Shown: positions 1 through 7,675 of the stretch, piece by piece
How the letters are laid out: each line of letters begins with the position of its first letter
Position numbering within the stretch: the first letter of the stretch is position 1
Origin: JBBDXI01 sp040902425
GTDB lineage: Bacteria; Planctomycetota; Phycisphaerae; Phycisphaerales; UBA1924
Assembly: GCA_040902425.1 (NCBI GenBank)
Contig: JBBDXI010000054.1
Location: 1 to 26,871, forward strand
Length of the DNA stretch: 26,871 bases
Reading direction: 5' to 3'
Position numbers and translations under genes: made by a program
The notes under the pieces: model-generated
Seen by the model: only the letters and a program-made list of their open reading frames with translations
The model's database searches: none
Told to the model about the DNA's origin: nothing

Positions 1-30
1 CGTGAGCCACCGCTCGCGGGCCGCTTTCAC
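1..30 (-). CDS. Possible 5' end of a small hypothetical protein (runs off the window)
   Basis: After the methyltransferase stop codon (49-51), the same minus-strand frame has a GTG at 28-30 followed by codons for VKAARERWLT before the window edge. The ARERWLT stretch resembles the AHERWLT stretch of the small protein encoded at 18395-18628, which is the only reason to call it. There is no clear Shine-Dalgarno sequence. The true start could differ, or this may be non-coding. Confidence 0.22.
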   Translation of the reverse strand, partial: MKAARERWLT

Positions 31-48
31 GTGTGCGATCTCAGCGAC

Positions 49-789
49 CTATTGCGCCCGGCGCAACGCCGCCCGGAGCCGGCGGCACCCGCCCTTCGGC
101 GGCTCGCCGTCCTCGGTGAAGTCGTCCGGCTGGCGCCCGCCCACCGGGGCGAAGCCCTCGTGCTCGAACAGGGCCACCAGCTCGTGCGCTGTCAACGCAA
201 AGGGCGGGCCCTCCACGCGATCCAGCGGCTCGTGCTCGTCGCGCCCGCGGCAGATGGCCAGCACCACGCCCCGTGGCCGGGCCAGCGCTGCGATCCCGCC
301 CGTCACGGCCTGGCGCAGCGCGGGATGCACCGCCTGGATCGTCGAGACCTCGACCACCAGGTCGGCCCGGCGGCGCAGGTTCGCGGACAGGGCGGTGACA
401 TCGGCGACGAGGAACCGCTCGGCCAGGTCCGGGTGCTGGCGGCGGGCCCAGTCCACGGCCGCGGGCGAAACGTCGAACCCCGTCGCGTCGTACCCGCGGT
501 CGGCCAGCTCGCGCACGTCGTCGCCGAGGCCGCACCCGACCACCACGGCCGTCGCGCCGGGACGGATCATCGCGGGCGCTTCGCTGTTCAGCCACGCCAC
601 CAGCGCCGGGCTCGGGGCGCCGTCGGCCCACGGCACCCGCGCCGGGTCGCCCGCGGCCTCGGTGTAGAGCCGGTCGAACCACTCGGCCCAGATGCGCCCG
701 TCAGCGCCCGCGGGCGCAGGCGGCACCGACCGGGCCTCGGGGGCCCGGACTTCGACCGGCCGGATCGCCGTGTGCAGGAGCGTTGCCAT
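49..789 (-). CDS. Class I SAM-dependent methyltransferase (thiopurine-methyltransferase-like)
   Basis: This is a 246-residue soluble protein that probably transfers a methyl group from S-adenosylmethionine; the substrate cannot be told. The Rossmann motif I is clear at residues 82-90 (VVVGCGLGD). It is followed by an acidic residue at the end of strand 2 (GFDVS, D106) and a VADVTAL motif typical of class I enzymes. The N-terminal WFDRLY and VPW segments recall the thiopurine S-methyltransferase/TehB-like group, where a W-D-xR-Y region precedes motif I. The ATG at 787-789 has a G-rich ribosome site (GGGGCGGGG) about 6 nt upstream. No partner gene is evident: the next gene upstream lies about 280 bases away on the same strand. 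Family assignment is good; function beyond methyl transfer is unknown. Confidence 0.85.
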   Translation of the reverse strand: MATLLHTAIRPVEVRAPEARSVPPAPAGADGRIWAEWFDRLYTEAAGDPARVPWADGAPSPALVAWLNSEAPAMIRPGATAVVVGCGLGDDVRELADRGYDATGFDVSPAAVDWARRQHPDLAERFLVADVTALSANLRRRADLVVEVSTIQAVHPALRQAVTGGIAALARPRGVVLAICRGRDEHEPLDRVEGPPFALTAHELVALFEHEGFAPVGGRQPDDFTEDGEPPKGGCRRLRAALRRAQ

Positions 790-1071
790 CGTGTCCCCGC
801 CCCACCGGAGGTCTGGGGCTCCGAAACATCTTACTACAACAGGGCTCGAACAGCATGAGGAACCCGGGGCAAAGCACGCGGCGTGGCGGCCCTGCGCGTC
901 GTCCCACCCGGAGCGGCGTGGGACGATGGGTGGCGAAAAACGCAGCGTGGCCGCGGGATTCCGCGTGGGGGTACGAATGTATCCCTATCAGGAAATGCCG
1001 GTGCGACCCGAGTGCCGTGGCCAGAAACGGACCGGCTTGGAGAGCCGGGGTACCCCGCGGTGGGGTGCGCG

Positions 1072-1515
1072 TCAGGCCGCCTTGCGGCGCTTGCGGGCGG
1101 GCGTCGGCTCGCGCCGGACGTCGGCGGGGGCGTCGGCGGCCTCGGTCCAGTCGTCCACGTGGCGGAGGCTGATCTGGCTCGCCTGGGTCTTGCGATACCC
1201 AAGCAGGCGCAGCACCTCCAGCACGTCGGTCCAGCTGGGGTACACCTTGTTGTTGGCCTTCTTGAACCCCTCGATGGCCATCAGGAACAGGAACTGCTCC
1301 TGGGTCATCTCGCCCTCTTCGGCGGCCTTGACGAAGTCGCTGAGGCGCCGCCCGGGGCCGCGCCGGCGCTCCAGGCCGGTGGGGCTGCCGGCGTCGCTGC
1401 GCCGGCGGTCCGGGCCGCGGCTGGCGCTGATCGAGGGGTCTTCGGCGGGGAAGGGATCGACGGGGAGGCGGTTCTTGTCGGGGGCGGGTGCGGGTGCGGG
1501 CTTGTGCTTCTTCAT
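1072..1515 (-). CDS. Conserved hypothetical protein with basic tails
   Basis: This is a 147-residue protein. The ATG at 1513-1515 was preferred over a start further upstream because the longer version would run through the acidic gene at 1577-1810 and begins with low-complexity Arg/Ser sequence. The first 60 residues are Pro/Arg-rich and probably disordered. Residues 65-115 form a compact helical domain (EMTQEQFLFLMAIEGFKK, then NKVYPSWTDVLEVLRLLGYRK). The tail is again basic (ARKRRKAA). The pattern SWTDVLEVLRLLGY looks like a small winged-helix or HTH-like fold, and the overall charge suggests nucleic-acid binding, but this is inference. I associate similar proteins with planctomycetes. It lies 61 bases downstream of the acidic small protein and probably shares its promoter. 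Function is unknown. Confidence 0.7.
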   Translation of the reverse strand: MKKHKPAPAPAPDKNRLPVDPFPAEDPSISASRGPDRRRSDAGSPTGLERRRGPGRRLSDFVKAAEEGEMTQEQFLFLMAIEGFKKANNKVYPSWTDVLEVLRLLGYRKTQASQISLRHVDDWTEAADAPADVRREPTPARKRRKAA

Positions 1516-1576
1516 ATGGACGATTCCCCGGGGGCGCGGGCGCCGGCGCGGGGGATCGGCCGCGGACGGGCGCGCG

Positions 1577-1810
1577 CTAGAGTTCCTCGTCCTCTTCGTC
1601 AAACTCCTCCTCTTCCTCCAGTCCTTCTTCCTCGTCATCGAGAAAATCTTCGTCCTCGTCGGCGAACTCGTCCTCGTCGCCGAACCCCTCATCCTCGAGG
1701 AACTCCTCCTCGTCCTCCTCGTCCTCGCTCAGCAGGACGGGGGCCTCGGGCCGCGCGCACACCGGGCCGGCGCCGGCGCGGCCCCACTGCTCCATCACCT
1801 CAGCGACCAT
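1577..1810 (-). CDS. Highly acidic small protein (Asp/Glu tail)
   Basis: This is a 77-residue protein. From about residue 28 to the end it is almost entirely Asp and Glu broken by single Phe/Leu/Gly residues (motifs EEFLEDEGF, DEDEDFLDDEEE). Acidic tails of this kind occur in small planctomycete proteins and can act as histone/DNA mimics, chaperone-like tails or metal sponges; none of these can be proven here. The short N-terminus contains MEQWGRAGAG and one Cys. The periodic Phe/Leu every 6-8 residues argues for a real protein and against random GC-driven sequence, and the antisense frame has no recognisable domain. It is the first gene of a likely two-gene unit with the basic protein at 1072-1515, giving an acidic-basic pair. 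Confidence 0.7.
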   Translation of the reverse strand: MVAEVMEQWGRAGAGPVCARPEAPVLLSEDEEDEEEFLEDEGFGDEDEFADEDEDFLDDEEEGLEEEEEFDEEDEEL

Positions 1811-1912
1811 GGTCCATCCCCTTGCTTCCTGACCCTCGATCCGCCGGAGTTTCGGCCCCGCGCGACTGGTCCCCGCCGCCGCCTCCCGCCCTGGCCCGGC
1901 CGATGCGCCGGT

Positions 1913-1940
1913 ACACTACAGTCCGTCCGCCGCGTGTCAA
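1913..1940 (-). promoter_or_regulatory. Probable sigma70-type promoter for the acidic/basic gene pair
   Basis: On the minus strand there is a perfect TTGACA (plus 1935-1940), a 16-nt spacer and TAGTGT (plus 1913-1918). The predicted leader to the ATG at 1810 is about 100 nt. The -35 is convincing, the -10 only half-matches consensus. The 1811-2071 gap is divergent between the 1810 start and the plus-strand 2072 start; I see no other gene in it. Confidence 0.4.
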
Positions 1941-2071
1941 TCGCGCTGCGGCCGCCCGGGAGGGCCGGTGGATAACCCCTCCCCGACCTACACTCCCGGA
2001 CCGGGCCCCATCCTTGACCCGGTCCCCCCCACCGTCAACCGCCTTTCTCGCGGCGGCCCCCACCGCACCTC

Positions 2072-2698
2072 ATGCCCATCCCGCAGTCGTCCACGCCCCC
2101 AGCCGCCGCCCCCTACGGCCCCGGTGCGCCCGCCCCCCACGCCCCCCGCCACGCCACGCCCGATCACCAGCCGCCGACCGAGTTCGACCCCGCCGCGGGG
2201 CTCTTCGCCATCCTGTTGCCCGGGGCCGGGCACTTCTGGGCGGGCGAACGGGTGCGCGGCCTGCTGATCGCCGCGGGTGTGCTGGGCCTGTTCGTGGGCG
2301 GGATGCTGATCGGCGGGATCGACATCATCGACCGGCGTGAGAACCCGATCTGGTTCGCGGGGCAGGCCCTGGTGGGGCCGGTGGCCTTCGGGGTGGACTA
2401 CATCCACCAGAACCACGTCAAGGTGGTCCAGCGGATGCAGGACCCCCGGACCGGGCAGGTCACCGAGAGCCGCCGCACGCCCCGGCCCGCCTACACCGAC
2501 GCCAACGGCATCCCGCACAACGCCGAGCAGCGCGGCCCCGACGGCGCCCCCGTCCCCGCGGCCGCCGGCGCCCCCGCCGGCAGCGGCAAGAGCCTCGGGC
2601 GCATGTACGAGCTGGGGACGCTCTACGCCGCCATCGCGGGGATGCTGAACCTGATCGCCGTGATCGACGCGGCCTTCCGCTCGCGGAGGGCGGCGTGA
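2072..2698 (+). CDS. Planctomycete membrane protein (DUF6677-like)
   Basis: This is a 208-residue integral membrane protein. Residues 1-38 are a Pro/Ala/His-rich cytoplasmic-looking head. A hydrophobic hairpin follows (AGLFAILLPGAGHFWAGERVRGLLIAAGVLGLFVGGMLIGG, about 43-80). The GAGHFW/G-E-xxRG arrangement resembles the TM2/DUF6677 type of small membrane proteins. A second hydrophobic stretch surrounds WFAGQALVGPVAFGVDY. A Pro-rich loop (about 125-170) then leads to a last segment, ELGTLYAAIAGMLNLIAVIDA. The assignment to DUF6677 is from memory of the family pattern and is tentative. The stop overlaps the next start as GTGA, which implies translational coupling and a shared role. No good Shine-Dalgarno sequence precedes the ATG. 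Confidence 0.75.
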   Translation: MPIPQSSTPPAAAPYGPGAPAPHAPRHATPDHQPPTEFDPAAGLFAILLPGAGHFWAGERVRGLLIAAGVLGLFVGGMLIGGIDIIDRRENPIWFAGQALVGPVAFGVDYIHQNHVKVVQRMQDPRTGQVTESRRTPRPAYTDANGIPHNAEQRGPDGAPVPAAAGAPAGSGKSLGRMYELGTLYAAIAGMLNLIAVIDAAFRSRRAA

Positions 2699-2949
2699 AC
2701 CTGTTCCTCGCCTGGCGCCCGTTCCTGGACCCGATGCAGCTGCACGGGTGGTGGTGGGCGTTCCTGGTCCCGCTCTCGCTGGGGATCTCGGTGGCGTACA
2801 AGGCGGTGCGCGTCGGCGACCTGCGCGACTACTGGCGGCAGGTGGCGATGATGACGGTCCAGATCATCCTGGGCATGGTGCTGCTCGGGGTCGCGGCCTT
2901 TGTGATTCTGGGCTATGTGGTTCCGGCGATCGTCCCGATGGATCGGTGA
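2695..2949 (+). CDS. Small two-helix membrane protein coupled to the preceding gene
   Basis: This is an 84-residue protein starting at GTG (2695-2697), whose last two bases begin the TGA of the upstream gene. A 4-base overlap of this kind normally means re-initiation by the same ribosome. Two hydrophobic helices are visible: HGWWWAFLVPLSLGISVAYKAV (about 17-38) and VAMMTVQIILGMVLLGVAAFVILGYVVPAIV (about 50-80), joined by a short charged loop (RVGDLRDYWRQ). It probably forms a complex with the 2072-2698 product in the cytoplasmic membrane. No known domain is recognised. Confidence 0.78.
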   Translation: MNLFLAWRPFLDPMQLHGWWWAFLVPLSLGISVAYKAVRVGDLRDYWRQVAMMTVQIILGMVLLGVAAFVILGYVVPAIVPMDR

Positions 2950-2964
2950 ATCCCGAGAGTCATT

Positions 2965-3056
2965 TCAACGCGAAGTTCCGAAGGGCGCGAAGGCGCGAAA
3001 CGGAGGAGAAGTTCCTCTTCCTTCGCGGCCTTCGCTTCTTCGCGCCTTCGCGTTGA
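2965..3056. repeat. Long imperfect hairpin built of CGAAGG-type short repeats
   Basis: The outer arms are perfect (TCAACGCGAAG / CTTCGCGTTGA). Inside, units like GCGCGAAGG recur every 7-10 bases, with reverse complements in the right half. It sits between two convergent stop codons (2949 plus, 3081 minus) and may act as a bidirectional terminator, although it has no U-tract. Confidence 0.7.
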
Positions 3057-3080
3057 GGACGGTCTCTCAGAAGGCCGGCG

Positions 3081-4295
3081 TCACGCCGCGAGGTCGATGT
3101 CGTCGTCGGCGTCCCCGAGCGCGCCGAAGCCGCCCCACTGGTTCCTGGGGAGGTGGCGGTGGTGGATGTGGATGACGCGGGCGAGCTGCTTGCCGAAGAG
3201 CTCGGCGATCATGCTCAGGGCGGGAAGGACGGCGGGGGGGAAGGGGTTGCGGCGGTCGCGGAAGAGCAGGACCACGGCGAGGCACTCGCCCTCGCGCCGG
3301 CAGGAGAAGGCGACGACGTGGGACTCGGCGAGCGAGTGGGCGTGGTCGCCGAAGGCCGCGGCCACCTCGGCGGGGGTGGCGAGCACCTTCAGGCCGCTCT
3401 CGTGCTCCATGCGCGGGGCGACGACGGCGGCGAGGGATTCGAGGATGCCGTCGGCGGTCTCCTTGGGGCGGTCGTAGTTGACGTAGGCGCCCAGGGAGAA
3501 GTCGCAGCTGGTGGCGGGGAGGAAGACGGCGGCGTTGGTGGGGCCGGTCTTGGCGAGGATGAACTCCAGCGCCGTGCGCAGCAGGCTCTCGACGTCGAGC
3601 TCCTGGCGGATGAGGCTGTTGAACTCGCTGGCCGTCGAGAGGAGCGTGACCTGGTCGGCCAGGTCGTGGTAGGCCGAGGCCACATCGCCGCAGAGGCCGC
3701 TGACCTGGCGCGAGATCTCGTGGCGGGCGTGGTTGAGCTTGCGGCAGACGCGGGTGAGCCGCTCGAGGCGGGCGTCGCGCTCGCGGGCGGGGCGGGAGCG
3801 CTCGAGGGCGGAGCGGACTCGGGCGGCCAACTCGCCCTGGGTGGTGCGGCTGGGGATGATGTCGATGACGCCGGCCCGCATGGCCTCGACCGCCTGCGCG
3901 AGCGTCGGGGCGTCGGCGATGAGCATGGAGACGGAGGACGGTTCGCGCTTCGCCAGCGCGCGGGCGAGGGTGGCCGCGTCGCCGGCGGGCAGGGCGCCGC
4001 CGATGAGGGCGAGCTGGCAGGGCTGGGTCTCGGTGGCGCGGAGGGCGGCCTGGACGGACTCGGCCTGGATGCAGCGGACGGGGCAGTTGCCGAGGCGCGA
4101 GACGAGCCGGATGCGCTCGAGGCGCGAGCCGGAGACGATGAGGACCAGGGGCGTGGGCGGGGGGAGCACGGGTGCCCCCGGGAGCTCGGGGTGCTCGGCG
4201 TTCAGGCCGCCGTCGGCGTCCGACGGCGCCTTGGCGGCGGCGGGGCCGGGGACGGGTGTGCCCTCTGACTTTTTCGCCTCTTTCCGTCGGGCCAT
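3081..4295 (-). CDS. Pseudo-receiver plus GAF-domain signalling protein
   Basis: This is a 404-residue cytoplasmic protein. A basic, disordered head (1-45) is followed by a receiver-like fold at about 49-168: strand LVLIVSG, then LALIGGALPAGD, then SMLIADAP, then GVIDIIPSR. The usual phospho-acceptor Asp position is occupied by Ile98/Gly99-100, and the acidic pocket is missing, so the domain is probably not phosphorylated in the normal way. A helical linker (about 168-220) leads into a GAF-type sensor domain at about 220-375 (EFNSLIRQELDVESLLRTAL is a typical GAF entry). The C-terminus is acidic (DADDDIDLAA). It begins 27 bases after the kinase stop and so is the last gene of the signalling unit. 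It may act as a phosphorylation-independent adaptor or sensor. Confidence 0.8.
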   Translation of the reverse strand: MARRKEAKKSEGTPVPGPAAAKAPSDADGGLNAEHPELPGAPVLPPPTPLVLIVSGSRLERIRLVSRLGNCPVRCIQAESVQAALRATETQPCQLALIGGALPAGDAATLARALAKREPSSVSMLIADAPTLAQAVEAMRAGVIDIIPSRTTQGELAARVRSALERSRPARERDARLERLTRVCRKLNHARHEISRQVSGLCGDVASAYHDLADQVTLLSTASEFNSLIRQELDVESLLRTALEFILAKTGPTNAAVFLPATSCDFSLGAYVNYDRPKETADGILESLAAVVAPRMEHESGLKVLATPAEVAAAFGDHAHSLAESHVVAFSCRREGECLAVVLLFRDRRNPFPPAVLPALSMIAELFGKQLARVIHIHHRHLPRNQWGGFGALGDADDDIDLAA

Positions 4296-4322
4296 GGCAC
4301 GGACCTCTCTCTTCTCTCGGTG

Positions 4323-6764
4323 CTACGCGGCCCGCGACCTCTTGTGGATGCGCCCCGCGGGCACGGCCGGGCCCGGTGTTGATCGGCCGGAATCGGGGGC
4401 GTCATTCGCGCGGGGGGAGGATGAAGTGGCGCCGCTCACGAGGACGCCGGGGAGCGAGAGGGTCGCGGCGGTGCCGCCGCCCTGGCGCGGCGCCAGCGCG
4501 ATCTCCCCGCCGTGCAGCTCGACCGCGCGCCGGGCCCGCGTGAGGCCCAGGCCGGTGCGCCGGCCCGCGGGCAGGTCGCTGAAGAAGGGATCGAACGCGT
4601 GCTGCAGGGCCCGGGGCGACATCCCCGCCCCGCGGTCCTCCGTCACGATCAAGAGTCGGCTATCGGCAGCGCAGGTTTGAGCGCGGACCAGCACCGGGGC
4701 GGTCGGGGACTGGGACGAGGCCTGAACGGCGTTGGCGATGATCTCGGCCAGGGCGCCGGCGATCAGTTCTCGGTCTACGCGCACGATCGGCGCGGGGGAG
4801 GGGAGGTCCAGCACGACCGGCGCGGGGGCCCCCCCGCCCGCATCCGGCCCCTTCGCGCTCCGCACCGCGAGTTCGACGCCCACCCGCTCGCCGGCGCGGC
4901 GGATGGCCTCCTCCAGCAGTTCGCCCAGGGGCGTCTCCGCCGGGCGGGGCTCCGGGGGGTCGGCGACGAGCCGCAGGCTGGTGATCAGGTCGGTCAGGTG
5001 GCGCGTCGCGTCGACGATGGTCTTCGCGGCGGCGCGGTCGCGCTCGCCGGTCGCGCCCTGGGCGAGGATCTGGGCCCGCCCGCTGATGACGGTGAGCGGG
5101 TTGTTCATCTCGTGGGCAGCGCCCGAGGCCATCTCGCCGAGGCGCGCCAGCGACTCGCTCTCGGCGAGCTTGTTCTGCATCTCGGCGAGGGTGCGGTTGC
5201 TGGAGGCCAGCCGCTCGCCCAGCCGGCGCGCCCCCTCGTGGTGGGTGCAGGCGGCGACGGCGGTGGCCCACGTGCTGGTGAGCACCGCCAGGAGCCCGCG
5301 GTCCCAGGGGACCAGGTCCTGGTCGTGCAGGAGCATGGCCGCGGGCCACGAGGGGCCGCCGGAGTCGGCGCCGGTGATCAGCGGGAGGATCTGGATGCGG
5401 CGGAGGTCGGGGGCATCCACCAGGTCGTCGGTCAGCCAGGGGACGCCGCTGAGGGCCCCGAAGCTCATGGAGCCCTGGCCGGCGAGGGAGGCGAGGGAGG
5501 CGCACCGGCCGCGGGGCCCGGGGGCCTCGACGGTGCGGACGGCCGTGGGCCGGGCCATGGCGTCGAAGAGGAAGAGCTGCCACGCCTCGCCCTCGCGGGC
5601 CTGGACGACGGCGGCGTAGAAGCCGTGGCCGAGCGAGCCCGCGGCGGAGCGGACGACCTCGGAGACGGTCTCGCCCAGGGCCGGCGAGGGGCGCAGCGTG
5701 CCCAGGGCGCCGTGGAACTCGCGCACGGCGGCGAGGACGCGCGCCTGGCGCTGGGCGGCCCGGGCCCGCTGGTCGAGGGCGCCGGCCATGCGGCCCAGGC
5801 GCCGGTTGGCCTCGCCGATCGACTGCATGAGCATCTCGGGGGCGGTCTGCTCGCCCAGGCCCAGGACACGGGCCCGCTGGAGGACGGCCTCGTGCAGCTT
5901 CGGGACGGCCGCCTCGATGAGCTCGGGCCTGAGGCCCAGGGGCCGGCAGCAGCCGCGCGGGCCGTCGAGGGCCTCGGGGTGGTTGAAGTCGCCGGGGAAG
6001 CCCAGGTGGAGGTGGCGGCAGAGCATCCGGGCGACGCCGACGAGGCCGATGATGCTCTTGTGGGGCAGGTCGGGGACGGTGCTGAGCGGCTGGGCGTAGA
6101 GCCACATGACGTCGCGCAGCGGCGTGGGCAGGCCCCAGTGCTCGCCGAGGCGCTTGCCGGCGGTGTGGTGGTCGAGGCCGAGGACCTCTAGCTCGGCCTG
6201 CGCCCCGGCACACTGGCGGCGCTCGGCGAGGGAGAGGACGCGGGCGTAGGAGCGGGGCAGGAGCAGCTCGAGGGCCAGCTTGCCCAGGCCGTGCAGCAGG
6301 CCGGCGACGAACGCCTCCGCGGGGGCGACGTTCAGGTCCGGGTGCGCCTCGGCGATCAGCTCGCTGGCGGTCGCGGTGGCGATCGAGAACTTCCAGAAGC
6401 CGGCGCGGTCGAAGGGCAGGCCGGGGCCGGGGCCCTCATCATCCAGCCCGCGGGAGGCGATGCGGCCCATGACGTCGTAGACGGCGACCGAGAGGGCCGC
6501 GGCCTGGACGGCGTCCAGCCCCAGCATGACCACGGCCCGGCGGACGGTGGTGATGCGGTCGCCCCAGCCCTTGTCGGCGCGCCGGCAGAGGCCCAGCAGG
6601 CGTGCGGAGAGGGCGGGGTCGGACTCGATGATCTCGACAAGGGCGTCGAGATCGGCATCCTCGACGCCGGCGATGCCGAGGAGGCGGGTGGCGACGGTAG
6701 AGAGGGTCGGCAGGCTCTCGACCTGCCGGAGGATCAGCTCGATCTGGGAGGGGCGGGGGGGCAT
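4323..6764 (-). CDS. HDOD-GAF-histidine kinase hybrid
   Basis: This is an 813-residue cytoplasmic sensor kinase with no membrane helix. An HDOD domain fills about 10-290 (VESLPTLSTVATRLLGIA, DPALSARLLGL, GLLHGLGKLALE). It has HG where HD-type hydrolases have HD, as expected for non-catalytic HDOD modules. A GAF-like domain follows at about 340-500, then a short coiled coil. The HisKA H-box is ARLGEMASGAAHEMNNPLT with phospho-acceptor His551. The ATPase has N678 in the N-box (EIIANAVQAS), DRGAGM (G1), FDPFFS (F-box) and RTGLGL (G2), so it should be active. It is 130 bases downstream of the HTH-receiver gene, across a hairpin repeat, and 27 bases upstream of the pseudo-receiver/GAF gene. It is probably the kinase for the receiver at 6894-7532; that pairing is inferred from position. 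Confidence 0.88.
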   Translation of the reverse strand: MPPRPSQIELILRQVESLPTLSTVATRLLGIAGVEDADLDALVEIIESDPALSARLLGLCRRADKGWGDRITTVRRAVVMLGLDAVQAAALSVAVYDVMGRIASRGLDDEGPGPGLPFDRAGFWKFSIATATASELIAEAHPDLNVAPAEAFVAGLLHGLGKLALELLLPRSYARVLSLAERRQCAGAQAELEVLGLDHHTAGKRLGEHWGLPTPLRDVMWLYAQPLSTVPDLPHKSIIGLVGVARMLCRHLHLGFPGDFNHPEALDGPRGCCRPLGLRPELIEAAVPKLHEAVLQRARVLGLGEQTAPEMLMQSIGEANRRLGRMAGALDQRARAAQRQARVLAAVREFHGALGTLRPSPALGETVSEVVRSAAGSLGHGFYAAVVQAREGEAWQLFLFDAMARPTAVRTVEAPGPRGRCASLASLAGQGSMSFGALSGVPWLTDDLVDAPDLRRIQILPLITGADSGGPSWPAAMLLHDQDLVPWDRGLLAVLTSTWATAVAACTHHEGARRLGERLASSNRTLAEMQNKLAESESLARLGEMASGAAHEMNNPLTVISGRAQILAQGATGERDRAAAKTIVDATRHLTDLITSLRLVADPPEPRPAETPLGELLEEAIRRAGERVGVELAVRSAKGPDAGGGAPAPVVLDLPSPAPIVRVDRELIAGALAEIIANAVQASSQSPTAPVLVRAQTCAADSRLLIVTEDRGAGMSPRALQHAFDPFFSDLPAGRRTGLGLTRARRAVELHGGEIALAPRQGGGTAATLSLPGVLVSGATSSSPRANDAPDSGRSTPGPAVPAGRIHKRSRAA

Positions 6765-6766
6765 GG

Positions 6767-6893
6767 GTCAAAGCGAAAAGCGAAAAGCGAAAAGCGCAAA
6801 TGAAGAAGGCCCCTGGTCATTCGAGCGCGGGTTCGCCATCCTCTCGTCTCCGACCGCCTGCATTTGCGCTTGCGATTTTGCGCTTTGCGGTTT
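6767..6893. repeat. AAAGCG-type short-period inverted repeat between signalling genes
   Basis: The left side is a run of AAAGCGA units (period 7), ending in GCGCAAATG. The right side begins CATTTGCGC and continues with TTTGCG-type units. The whole region can fold into one long hairpin directly downstream of the minus-strand stop at 6894-6896 and ends 3 bases from the next start codon. It may attenuate or process the transcript. Confidence 0.65.
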
Positions 6894-7532
6894 CTACCCC
6901 GCCACCTGCTCCGCCCCCATGGGCTGCCGCGGCTCCATCGCCAGCAGGTCCTGGATGCGACCGAGCAGGGTGTGGACGTTGAAGGGCTTCTTGATGAACT
7001 CGTTGCCGCCGGAGGCCAGGAGCGCGTTGATCTGCTGCTGGTCCACCACGCCGCTGACGAACAGGATGCGGGTGTCCTTCAGGGTCGGGTTGCTGCGGAT
7101 GCGCTGGCAGACCACGTTGCCGTTGACGTCCGGGAGCATGAAGTCCAGCACGATCAGGTGCGGGCGGAAGCTCTCGGTGAGCATGCCGGCGTCGTAGCCG
7201 GTGGCGGCCGTCTTGACCTCGAAGCGGTTGTCGCGCCCGAGGAGGTCCTGGAACAGCTCGATGATCGCGGGGTCGTCATCCACCACCAGGATGCGGCGGG
7301 TGGGGCCTTCGATGATCTCGACGGGGATGTCGTTGGCCTTCATGAAACGGACCAGCTCGTCGCGCGGGATCCGCCGGAAGCGCGACCCCGGGACGCGGAA
7401 GCCGGCCAGCCGCCCGCTGTCGAAGCAGCGGATGATCGTCTGCTGCGAGACCTTGCAGATCTGCGCCGCCTCGCCGGTGGTGAAGATGCGCTTGTCCGCC
7501 CAGTTGTTCTTGTGCTCTTCGGTAGCGCTCAT
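6894..7532 (-). CDS. MerR-type HTH plus receiver-domain response regulator
   Basis: This is a 212-residue protein. Residues 15-70 form an excisionase/MerR-like helix-turn-helix (FTTGEAAQICKVSQQTIIRCFDSGRLAGFRVPGSRFRRIPRDEL). Residues 80-200 form a complete receiver with acidic pocket DDD at 85-87, phospho-acceptor D130 (LIVLDFMLPD), S160 and K182 (KKPF). The DNA-binding domain therefore lies N-terminal to the receiver, the reverse of most response regulators; I have seen this order described in planctomycetes. The start at 7530-7532 was chosen because the longer frame adds low-complexity Arg/Pro sequence. It heads the signalling unit 7532-3081 and probably regulates transcription when phosphorylated by the downstream kinase; targets are unknown. 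Confidence 0.88.
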   Translation of the reverse strand: MSATEEHKNNWADKRIFTTGEAAQICKVSQQTIIRCFDSGRLAGFRVPGSRFRRIPRDELVRFMKANDIPVEIIEGPTRRILVVDDDPAIIELFQDLLGRDNRFEVKTAATGYDAGMLTESFRPHLIVLDFMLPDVNGNVVCQRIRSNPTLKDTRILFVSGVVDQQQINALLASGGNEFIKKPFNVHTLLGRIQDLLAMEPRQPMGAEQVAG

Positions 7533-7675
7533 GGTGGGTCCATCCGTGAGTCGTGGCACGGGGCGGCATCCTGGCCGCGCCCGCGGGGCGGGGTCGCCCG
7601 CCCGTGGGGTAACTGCCCTCCGGCGGCGGACGCACGCGGGGGCTGCGTGAGCATCGGCCCGCAGATTGCCCAACT

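Noticed and set aside
1046..1057. Palindrome CGGGGTACCCCG as terminator of the 1072 gene
   Set aside because: A 12-base palindrome without loop or U-tract; too weak to call in this GC content.
3153..4268. Long plus-strand frame opposite the pseudo-receiver/GAF gene
   Set aside because: Gly/Glu/Ala/Val low-complexity translation with no recognisable motif.
4512..6191. Long plus-strand reading frame opposite the histidine kinase
   Set aside because: It is rich in Gly/Ala/Asp/Arg without domain pattern, and mirrors the kinase codons; a GC-content shadow.
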